DNA from: Candidatus Symbiobacter sp.
GTDB taxonomy: Bacteria; Pseudomonadota; Alphaproteobacteria; Elsterales; Elsteraceae
Direction: 5' to 3'
Length of the DNA: 9,663 nucleotides
Assembly: GCA_030054015.1 (NCBI GenBank)
Contig: JASGCR010000059.1
Location: 1 to 9,663, forward strand
Shown: positions 1-5,133 of the stretch, piece by piece
How the letters are laid out: each line of letters starts with the position of its first letter
Numbering within the stretch: the first letter of the stretch is position 1
Program-made: the position numbers and the translations under genes
The notes under the pieces: model-generated
The model's input: only the letters and a program-made list of their open reading frames with translations
What the model was told of the DNA's origin: nothing
Databases searched by the model: none

Positions 1-58
1 TCATTACCCGCCGTTTGCGAAGCAAATGGTCGGGTAATCCCCCAGGAGTATTATTCCC
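1..58 (-). repeat. Palindromic repeat family 1, copy A (cut by window edge)
   Basis: The outer arm attacccg (3-10) pairs with cgggtaat (31-38), and an inner arm ccgtttgc (11-18) pairs with gcaaatgg (22-29) around a gaa loop, with one unpaired t at 30. The inner helix contains a G-T wobble where copy B has a Watson-Crick pair. The palindrome is followed by cccccaggagtattattccc. The expected gagcg that begins other copies is missing because the window starts here. Copy B follows 71 bases later as a direct repeat. I take the orientation ending in gacgctc plus T-run as forward, so this copy lies on the minus strand. Confidence 0.88.
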
Positions 59-66
59 AAAAAAGG

Positions 67-130
67 GAGCGTCATTACCCGCCGTTTGCGAAGCAAACGG
101 TCGGGTAATCCCCCAGGAGTATTATTCCCC
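67..130 (-). repeat. Palindromic repeat family 1, copy B
   Basis: The copy starts gagcgtc (67-73). Its outer arms are attacccg (74-81) and cgggtaat (102-109), and its inner arms ccgtttgc and gcaaacgg are perfectly complementary around a gaa loop. This gives 16 paired positions interrupted by a single unpaired t at 101. The tail cccccaggagtattattcccc matches copy A. Read on the minus strand, the hairpin is followed by gacgctccc and six T, so it could act as a terminator for the leftward aroQ-accB-accC transcript, although the T-run is about ten bases from the stem. Confidence 0.9.
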
Positions 131-133
131 AAA

Positions 134-210
134 ACTCCTGGGGGATTACCCGACTCGGACTGCAAGCGGATTCCCGCTCGCAGTCCGGCGGGTAATGACG
201 CTCTTTTTTT
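134..210 (+). repeat. Palindromic repeat family 1, copy C, inverted, with a different inner hairpin
   Basis: This copy is inverted relative to copies A and B. It keeps the outer pieces actcctggggg (134-144), attacccg (145-152), cgggtaat (189-196) and gacgctc (197-203). The core between the arms is different and longer: two 14-base arms, 157-170 and 174-187 approximately, complementary except for one A-C mismatch, around a tiny loop. Seven T follow at 204-210. The stretch 102-120 of copy B and 134-152 of this copy form a 19-base perfect inverted repeat around a 13-base spacer, so B and C together could extrude one large cruciform. Confidence 0.88.
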
Positions 211-240
211 GACGCTCCTTTTTTTGACGCTCCTTTTTTG
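197..240 (+). repeat. Three tandem gacgctc + T-run units
   Basis: Three successive units of 14-15 bases start at 197, 211 and 226, each gacgctc or gacgctcc followed by a run of T. The first is the normal end of repeat copy C, so the array looks like a local duplication of the element's terminus, for example by slippage. It lies 20 bases beyond the accC stop codon. On the minus strand it reads as A-runs, so it offers no U-tract to the accC transcript. Confidence 0.85.
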
Positions 241-259
241 GCACTTACCCATCCCTACC

Positions 260-1612
260 TTACGACGCACCCGAATCCGCCGCCATAAAACGTTCCAACC
301 AATGAATATCATAATCGCCATTGATGAAATCCGCCTCGGCCAGAATGCGCTGATGCAGAGGAATGGTGGTTTCAATGCCGCCAATCACATATTCCTGGAG
401 AGCGCGGCGCAGGCGCATCAAACATTCATTGCGGGTGCGGCCATGGACGATCAATTTCGCCACCAGCGAATCGTAATGTGACGGCACACGGTACCCGCTA
501 TAAAGGGCGGAATCGACCCGCACCCCCGGCCCGCCCGGCACGTGATAGGGTTCAACCCGGCCCGGCGAAGGGGCAAAGGTTTCGGGATGCTCGGCATTGA
601 TCCGCACCTCAATCGCGTGGCCGTTAAATTTCACGTCTTTTTGGGTCAAAGACAAAGACCCGCCCGCGGCAATGCGGATTTGCTCGCGCACCAAATCAAT
701 GCCGGTGATATATTCGGTAACCGGATGTTCGACTTGCAGACGGGTGTTCATTTCGATGAAATAAAATTTGCCTTCTTCGTACAAAAACTCCAAAGTCCCC
801 GCCGATTCATAGCCAAATTTGCGCATCGCCCCCACCGCGATTTTGCCGATTTCTTCGCGGGCGGCGGCGTTCAGGGCGGGGGAGGGGGCTTCTTCGAGCA
901 ATTTTTGGTGGCGGCGTTGCATCGAGCAATCGCGTTCACCCAGGTGAATCACGCCGCCTTTGCCATCGCCCAAAATTTGCAATTCAATGTGACGCGGTTT
1001 CAGCAGGAATTTTTCTAAAAACACCGCATCATTGTTGAAAAACGCCTTGGCTTCCGAGCGGGCGAGCGGCAACATGGCCTTTAATTCGGCATCGCTATAG
1101 GCGACTTTCATGCCCTTGCCGCCGCCGCCCGCCGCCGCTTTGATCAAGACCGGATAACCGATTTCGCGGGCGAGTTTCAGGGCCTCGTCTTCGCTGGTGA
1201 TCGCTCCGTCTGAGCCTGGCACGGTGGGGATGCCCAATTCCTTGACCGCGTGTTTGGCGGTGACTTTGTCGCCCATGATGCGCAAATGTTCGGGGCTGGG
1301 GCCAATAAAGGTCAGGCCGTGATCGGCGACCATGGCGGCGAAATCGGCATTTTCCGACAAAAACCCGACGCCAGGGTGAATCGCCTCGGCCCCGGTAATA
1401 TCGGCGGCGGAGAGCAAGGCCACCATGTTTAAATAGGACAAACGCGGCGCGGGCGGGCCGATACAGACACTTTCGTCCGCCAACCGCACATGCATGGCCT
1501 CGGCATCGGCGGTGGAATGGACGGCGACCGTGCGAATGCCCAGCTCGCGGCAGGCCCGCAAGATGCGCAGGGCGATTTCTCCGCGATTGGCGATTAGGAT
1601 TTTCTCGAACAT
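260..1612 (-). CDS. accC: Biotin carboxylase subunit of acetyl-CoA carboxylase
   Basis: AccC performs ATP-dependent carboxylation of biotin on AccB, using bicarbonate, in the first step of fatty acid synthesis in the cytoplasm. The 450-residue length matches the family. It opens with the typical MFEKILIANRGEIALRI of the biotin carboxylase N-terminal domain. The ATP-grasp domain shows K116, K158, the glycine-rich AAAGGGGKGM (159-168) and H208. The active-site stretch FIEMNTRLQVEHPVTE (285-300) includes E287, R291, Q293 and E295, and R337 lies in EVRINAEHP. These correspond to the known E. coli residues with an offset of one or less. The start at 1612 has GAGGG three bases upstream, a tight but clear ribosome binding site. 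It is the last gene of a leftward aroQ-accB-accC operon and begins 97 bases after accB ends. No key residue is missing. Confidence 0.97.
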   Translation of the reverse strand: MFEKILIANRGEIALRILRACRELGIRTVAVHSTADAEAMHVRLADESVCIGPPAPRLSYLNMVALLSAADITGAEAIHPGVGFLSENADFAAMVADHGLTFIGPSPEHLRIMGDKVTAKHAVKELGIPTVPGSDGAITSEDEALKLAREIGYPVLIKAAAGGGGKGMKVAYSDAELKAMLPLARSEAKAFFNNDAVFLEKFLLKPRHIELQILGDGKGGVIHLGERDCSMQRRHQKLLEEAPSPALNAAAREEIGKIAVGAMRKFGYESAGTLEFLYEEGKFYFIEMNTRLQVEHPVTEYITGIDLVREQIRIAAGGSLSLTQKDVKFNGHAIEVRINAEHPETFAPSPGRVEPYHVPGGPGVRVDSALYSGYRVPSHYDSLVAKLIVHGRTRNECLMRLRRALQEYVIGGIETTIPLHQRILAEADFINGDYDIHWLERFMAADSGAS

Positions 1613-1652
1613 TTTCCCTCGATATAGAGACGCGATTTGGGCGGCGGCGCAT

Positions 1653-1692
1653 GGCGGGGCGGGGGCAGGGGCAGGGGCATGGGCAGGGCGGG
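1653..1692 (+). other. G-run array (potential G-quadruplex) between accB and accC
   Basis: The plus strand of the accB-accC gap carries seven G-runs of three to five bases separated by one to three bases: 1656-1659, 1661-1665, 1668-1671, 1674-1677, 1681-1683, 1686-1688 and 1690-1692. The middle units repeat gcaggg or gcagggg. This satisfies the usual G-quadruplex pattern with very short loops. Because the operon is transcribed leftward, the G-rich strand is the template strand and the mRNA here is C-rich. Confidence 0.7.
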
Positions 1693-1709
1693 CAATAAAA
1701 ACAGGCGGT

Positions 1710-2189
1710 TTAAGCCGGGGTGATGACGATCAAGGCCTCGCCAAATTCGACCGGCTGGCCGTCTTTGACGATAATCTCGCTGACCTTGCCTTTATAGGGG
1801 GCCTGGAATGGGTTCATCACCTTCATGGCCTCGATAATGAGCAAAGTCTGGCCTTCGCTGACCATATCGCCAATTTTAACGAAAGCCTCGGCCCCAGGTT
1901 CCGCCGACAAATAGACGGTGCCAACCATGGGGGAGGTAATCATGCCGATTCTTTCCACCGGATGCAGGGCGGGCGCGATGACTTGTGGCGGCGGCGGCGC
2001 ACTGACCGGCGCGGCATGGTCGGGCGGCGGCGGCGGGGCATAGGTGAGGGTTGGGGCGGCCATGATGGTTCGCCCCAATCGGAGACGAAACCCGCCAGGT
2101 TCCTCATATTCAATCTCGGACAAATTGGTTTCATTCAGCAACTCAGCCAGGGAACGGATAAAATCCGCATCAAGCTTTTTTGTCGTCAT
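1710..2189 (-). CDS. accB: Biotin carboxyl carrier protein of acetyl-CoA carboxylase
   Basis: AccB carries the biotin that AccC carboxylates and delivers CO2 to the AccA/AccD carboxyltransferase. From the ATG at 2189 it has 159 residues, the usual size. There is an N-terminal helical region (about 1-42), a flexible linker rich in Pro and Ala (about 45-76), and a C-terminal biotinyl domain (about 80-159). The biotin attachment site is EAMKVMN with K123. The SPMVGTVYLSAEPGAEAF segment (86-103) matches the protruding 'thumb' typical of AccB, which sets it apart from lipoyl domains and other biotin carriers. The frame stays open to an ATG at 2270, but that start would overlap aroQ and add 27 residues unlike the family. 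MTTKKLDADFIRSLAELL is the expected N-terminus. It lies between aroQ (50 bases upstream) and accC. Confidence 0.96.
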   Translation of the reverse strand: MTTKKLDADFIRSLAELLNETNLSEIEYEEPGGFRLRLGRTIMAAPTLTYAPPPPPDHAAPVSAPPPPQVIAPALHPVERIGMITSPMVGTVYLSAEPGAEAFVKIGDMVSEGQTLLIIEAMKVMNPFQAPYKGKVSEIIVKDGQPVEFGEALIVITPA

Positions 2190-2238
2190 GTTCGGTGGCT
2201 CTTGTGAAAGAAAAGACAGAATATGGGCTATTTTCGCC

Positions 2239-2706
2239 TTAGATCGAGGGGTCGGTCGCCGGTTTGGCAAGCATGGATGCTAAACCACGTATCGCCAATT
2301 CGTATCCTAATACACCAAGTCCGGCGATAATGCCAGTAGCAGCTTTCGCCGGATAGGAATGCCCCCGATAATCCTCGCGGGCATGAATGTTGGTGATGTG
2401 CACCTCAATTGTCGGCAAGCCCACCGATTTAATCGCATCCATTAGGGCGATAGAGGTATGGGTCAGCCCCGCGCCATTGAGGATGATGGCTTGCGCCTCG
2501 CCCGCCGCCTGGTGAATCCATTCGATCAATTGCCCCTCGTAATTTGATTGGAAACACTCGGCCTCAATCCCATATTCGGCGGCGACCTTGCGGCAATTTT
2601 CTTCCAATTGGGCCAGGGTGGTGGCGCCATACAGATGGGGTTCGCGCAGCCCCAACCGGTTGAGATTGGGGCCATTGAGGATAAAGATTTTTTTGGGTTG
2701 GGGCAT
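2239..2706 (-). CDS. aroQ: 3-dehydroquinate dehydratase, type II
   Basis: The enzyme dehydrates 3-dehydroquinate to 3-dehydroshikimate, the third step of the shikimate pathway, as a cytoplasmic dodecamer in the family. Its 155 residues are typical. Signatures seen are ILNGPNLNRLGLREPHLYG (9-27) with R21 and the catalytic Y26, FQSNYEGQLIEWI (52-64), N78 followed by LTHTSIALMDA (81-91), and EVHITNIHARED (101-112) with the general acid H103, then R114. Two motif positions are less common: T rather than S in EVHxSN, and GAG rather than PGA after N78. All catalytic residues are kept. It heads the leftward aroQ-accB-accC operon, an arrangement widespread in proteobacteria. No strong ribosome binding site is seen before the ATG, but the start agrees with the family N-terminus. 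Confidence 0.96.
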   Translation of the reverse strand: MPQPKKIFILNGPNLNRLGLREPHLYGATTLAQLEENCRKVAAEYGIEAECFQSNYEGQLIEWIHQAAGEAQAIILNGAGLTHTSIALMDAIKSVGLPTIEVHITNIHAREDYRGHSYPAKAATGIIAGLGVLGYELAIRGLASMLAKPATDPSI

Positions 2707-2778
2707 GGTGAATAGGCTTTCATTTCTTGTGATTAAAGGGGGGGCTTATTAAGTCACTTTTTTGCCAAAAGAGACGCG

Positions 2779-2883
2779 CATTTGCGAGCGGTTGCATCGC
2801 AACCGCGAAGCAATCCAGAAGCATCCTGAAATTGCTAGATTTTTCTGGATTGCTTCGCGGGCGTAAACGCCCGCTCGCAAATG
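2779..2883. repeat. Palindromic repeat family 2: two inverted arms with exchanged apical helices
   Basis: The left arm (2779-2820) and right arm (2843-2883) are inverted copies. The outer 13 bases (2779-2791 against 2871-2883) and the 18-base inner piece (2803-2820 against 2843-2860) match perfectly. The short insert between them differs: ttgcatcgcaa on the left and gcgtaaacgc on the right. Each insert is itself a self-complementary hairpin. Each arm also folds alone as ttgc, small internal loop, then a gcgg-containing helix. The spacer between arms is 2821-2842. Confidence 0.9.
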
Positions 2884-2930
2884 CCATTTTCTGGATTCTG
2901 AGACTTATTCAGACTTTCCTTAGGAACACT

Positions 2931-2984
2931 ACGCCTGGGGGATTCCCCGACCGTTTGCGCCGCAAACGGCGGGGAATGACGCTC
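2931..2984 (+). repeat. Palindromic repeat family 1, copy D
   Basis: This distant copy sits about 2.7 kb from copies A-C. Outer arms are attccccg (2942-2949) and cggggaat (2970-2977). Both differ from the attacccg/cgggtaat of the other copies at one paired position, so pairing is kept. The inner arms ccgtttgc (2951-2958) and gcaaacgg (2962-2969) are perfect around a gcc loop, with one unpaired a at 2950. It starts with cgcctggggg and ends gacgctc followed by a pyrimidine-rich stretch, as expected for the forward orientation. Confidence 0.88.
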
Positions 2985-2992
2985 TCTTTCCT

Positions 2993-3019
2993 TAAATCAC
3001 CTGCTACTAGCATCGATAA
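2993..3019 (+). promoter_or_regulatory. Candidate sigma-28 (FliA) type promoter for fliI-fliJ
   Basis: The sequence reads taaa (2993-2996), a 15-base spacer, then atcgataa (3012-3019). The FliA consensus is TAAA-N15-GCCGATAA, so the -35 is perfect, the spacing is exact and six of eight -10 bases match. It ends 43 bases before the fliI start codon and just outside repeat copy D. fliI is more often an earlier-class flagellar gene, so the class assignment is uncertain, and a match of this length can arise by chance. Confidence 0.35.
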
Positions 3020-3062
3020 AAAAAATCAGATAGGATGGATTCTGTTCCAATGGGAAGCAAAA

Positions 3063-4436
3063 ATGCAAGCACATTTGTTGGTCGATGAGATTAACCGCTT
3101 GAAAGACCACCGGCTTTATGGTCGGGTGACCGGGATTTTGGGCATGATGGCCGAAATTGGCGGGGTGGAGTATGCGCTGTCGATAGGGGATCGTTTGACC
3201 ATCGCGGCCCGCAATCAACGCATGATTCCCGCCGAAGTCGTCGGATTTCGCGGCGATCGCGCCCTCGTCATGCCGCTGTCGACCCTCGAAGGGGCGGGGA
3301 TAGGCTGCGTCGCCGATGTCACCGAAACCAGCCCGGCTTTGTATCCCCATCCCACGTGGCTGGGGCGGGTGATCGACGGATTTGGCAACCCGATAGATGG
3401 CAAGGGGCCGCTGCAACATGGCCATATTCCTTATAAAATCCGTAATTCGCCGCCCCCCGCCCATGAACGGGCGCGGGTGGGGGGTAAATTGGATTTGGGG
3501 GTACGCGCCCTCAATCAATTTCTGACCTGTTGCCGCGGGCAACGCATGGGGATTTTTGCCGGATCGGGGATTGGCAAATCGACTTTGTTGTCGATGATTG
3601 CGCGGTACACCTCGGCAGATGTGTCGGTGATTGGGTTGATCGGTGAACGTGGCCGCGAGGTGCAAGATTTCATCCATGACGATCTTGGCCCCGAAGGGCT
3701 GGCCCGCAGCGTGTTGGTGGTGTCAACTTCGGACGAATCGCCGGTTCTCCGCCGCCAGGCCGCCTATGTCACCATGGCCGTTGCCGAATTTTTCCGCGAC
3801 CAACATAAAGATGTGCTGTGTTTGATGGACAGTGTGACGCGCTTTGCCATGGCCCAGCGTGAAATCGGCTTGTCGGCGGGGGAACCGCCCGCGAGCAAGG
3901 GCTATACTCCCACCGTCTTTGCCGAATTGCCGAAATTATTGGAACGGGCGGGGCCAGGCCGCAGGTCTGAGGCCGGGGCGGGCGGTTATGCCGGCTCCAT
4001 CACGGGATTATTTACGGTGTTGGTTGAGGGCGACGACCATAACGAACCGATTTCCGACGCGGTGCGCGGCATTTTGGATGGGCATATTGTGTTGGAGCGT
4101 TCGGTGGCCGAGCGCGGACGCTATCCCGCCATTAATATTTTGCGTTCAATCTCGCGCACCATGCCGGGCTGTAATAATGATGCCGAGAATGCGGTGGTTA
4201 ATCGGGCGCGGCAATTGCTGGCGGCCTATGAAGACATGGCCGAAATGATCCGCCTGGGGGCTTATCGCACCGGCAGCGATCCGCGCACCGACGAAGCCAT
4301 CAAATTCAACCCCGATCTTGAGGCTTTTTTATCCCAACGCAAAGACGAGCGAGAGGATTTGGTGTCGGGTTACGCCCATCTGGCGCACGTGTTAGCCATG
4401 CCCTGGGACGATAACGCGACGGCCCCAGGACGTTAG
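3063..4436 (+). CDS. fliI: Flagellum-specific ATPase of the export apparatus
   Basis: FliI is the cytoplasmic ATPase of the flagellar type III secretion system, related to the F1 beta subunit. It forms a hexamer and helps to drive export of rod, hook and filament subunits. From ATG 3063 the protein has 457 residues, normal for the family, and starts MQAHLLVDEINRLKDHRLYGRV, where the conserved RxYGRV block sits at the expected distance. The Walker A motif AGSGIGKST spans 166-174 (K172). The catalytic glutamate E195 lies in GERGREV (194-200), and Walker B ends at D256 in LCLMDSVTRFAMAQRE. The block PPASKGYTPTVFAELPKLLERAG distinguishes FliI-type ATPases from F1 subunits. The frame is open upstream to 2832, but those residues come from repeat DNA. 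fliJ follows after 15 bases. Confidence 0.96.
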   Translation: MQAHLLVDEINRLKDHRLYGRVTGILGMMAEIGGVEYALSIGDRLTIAARNQRMIPAEVVGFRGDRALVMPLSTLEGAGIGCVADVTETSPALYPHPTWLGRVIDGFGNPIDGKGPLQHGHIPYKIRNSPPPAHERARVGGKLDLGVRALNQFLTCCRGQRMGIFAGSGIGKSTLLSMIARYTSADVSVIGLIGERGREVQDFIHDDLGPEGLARSVLVVSTSDESPVLRRQAAYVTMAVAEFFRDQHKDVLCLMDSVTRFAMAQREIGLSAGEPPASKGYTPTVFAELPKLLERAGPGRRSEAGAGGYAGSITGLFTVLVEGDDHNEPISDAVRGILDGHIVLERSVAERGRYPAINILRSISRTMPGCNNDAENAVVNRARQLLAAYEDMAEMIRLGAYRTGSDPRTDEAIKFNPDLEAFLSQRKDEREDLVSGYAHLAHVLAMPWDDNATAPGR

Positions 4437-4451
4437 GACAGAGGGGGATAA

Positions 4452-4952
4452 ATGGCCGCCGATTTGAAAAAGCAAATTAAAAGCCTGGAGACTTTGATTC
4501 GCCACCATAAATGGCTGCTCGAAGAACGTCGCCGCGCTTTGAATGAGCTTTTGACCGAGCGCGATTTGGTACAAGGTCATATCGACCGCACCGATGCCAA
4601 AATCGCCAGCGAGCGGGAATTTTTGCGCTTGCAATTGGGCCGTGCCGATTACCACCATTCGGCTGAGCTTTACGCCGGATTTGCCGATGATGCGCGGGCC
4701 TTTCGCGCCGGACAGGTGGTGCGGTTGGGTGAGGTGAATCGGCGGATCGATGCCGCCCAGGACACGGTGACCGAGGCGTACCGCGAATTAAAAAAATACC
4801 AAATCGCCCAAGACACCGCCCGCGCCAGCGCAAAATCCGAATTTGACCGCCGCGAACAGATTCGGTTGGACGATATGGCGATTGACGGGTTCCGGCTGCG
4901 CCAAGACAGCGAATCACGTGGCGACGACTTTACGTCATTTGATCGCGCGTGA
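4452..4952 (+). CDS. fliJ: FliJ-like flagellar export stalk protein
   Basis: FliJ is a small coiled-coil protein that inserts into the FliI ring, resembling the gamma subunit of F1, and links the ATPase to the FlhA export gate. The 166-residue product is slightly longer than many FliJ proteins. It is rich in Lys, Arg, Glu and Leu with heptad-like spacing over roughly 1-65 and 85-150, consistent with an antiparallel coiled coil, and has no signal peptide or membrane segment. FliJ sequences diverge strongly, so the call rests mainly on position directly after fliI plus the coiled-coil character. A strong GAGGGGG ribosome binding site lies at 4441-4447, four bases before ATG. Two later start points are less likely. 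Confidence 0.85.
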   Translation: MAADLKKQIKSLETLIRHHKWLLEERRRALNELLTERDLVQGHIDRTDAKIASEREFLRLQLGRADYHHSAELYAGFADDARAFRAGQVVRLGEVNRRIDAAQDTVTEAYRELKKYQIAQDTARASAKSEFDRREQIRLDDMAIDGFRLRQDSESRGDDFTSFDRA

Positions 4953-5070
4953 TGCGCAGGGGTGGGAGGATTTATTTTTCCAGCAGCTATTCTGCGCCTA
5001 TCGCTTGTGTAATGTTAGGAATGTTATCTTAGCTAAATTTAAACTGAAAAGTGACTTGCGCTTGATGTTG

Positions 5071-5110
5071 TTATCAATTAATAACCAATCGAAGATTGAT
5101 AAATTGATAA
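5071..5110. promoter_or_regulatory. Inverted and direct attgataa repeats upstream of the glycosyltransferase gene
   Basis: The arms ttatcaatt (5071-5079) and aattgataa (5102-5110) are a perfect 9-base inverted repeat. Inside, caatc-gaa-gattg (5086-5098) forms a second small hairpin. The motif attgataa occurs twice in tandem (5095-5102, 5103-5110) and once inverted (5071-5078). Four T follow. This sits between fliJ and the gene starting at 5134. It could be an operator for the downstream operon or a weak AT-rich terminator for fliI-fliJ; the sequence alone does not decide. Confidence 0.4.
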
Positions 5111-5133
5111 TTTTCGCCATAGAACCATAGAAA

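Larger units (their letters stand above)
2707..3062. other. Divergent intergenic region aroQ / fliI
   Basis: This gap separates the leftward aroQ operon from rightward fliI, so it must hold promoters for both or for upstream readthrough. It contains the family 2 double palindrome (2779-2883), an extra 11-base repeat ttttctggatt at 2887-2897 that also occurs at 2841-2851, repeat family 1 copy D (about 2931-2984), and a candidate sigma-28 site (2993-3019). A run of seven G or more lies at about 2748-2754 in the aroQ leader. I see no convincing small gene. The reading frame of fliI stays open back to 2832 but runs through the repeats. Confidence 0.75.

Noticed and set aside
1..210. A CRISPR array from the near-identical repeats
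   Set aside because: Only two direct copies exist, they are long palindromes with nearly no spacer, the third copy is inverted, and no cas genes are seen.
145..210. Copy C hairpin plus T-run as the accC terminator
   Set aside because: The T-run is on the plus strand, while accC is transcribed leftward, so it has the wrong orientation. It could only stop rightward transcription.
239..253. Sigma-54-like TGGCAC at 239-244
   Set aside because: The -12 element TTGC is missing at the required spacing (catc is present), and no gene follows in that direction.
542..1018. Plus-strand reading frames opposite accC, including 542-1018 and 1494-2207
   Set aside because: They lie opposite strongly conserved accC and accB coding sequence and show only the low-complexity residues expected of antisense frames.
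2190..2270. ATG 2270 as start of accB
   Set aside because: It overlaps aroQ, and the extra residues do not match AccB N-termini.
2832..3062. A longer fliI start reaching back to the ATG at 2832
   Set aside because: The 77 extra residues are translated from palindromic repeat DNA and do not resemble any FliI N-terminus. ATG 3063 gives normal length.
4955..4998. gcgcag / ctgcgc inverted repeat after fliJ as a terminator
   Set aside because: The stem is six bases with a loop of over 30 bases and no T-run.
4843..5130. A 95-residue reading frame after fliJ on the plus strand
   Set aside because: Half of it overlaps fliJ in another frame and the rest covers the AT-rich inverted repeat. There is no ribosome binding site or recognisable family.
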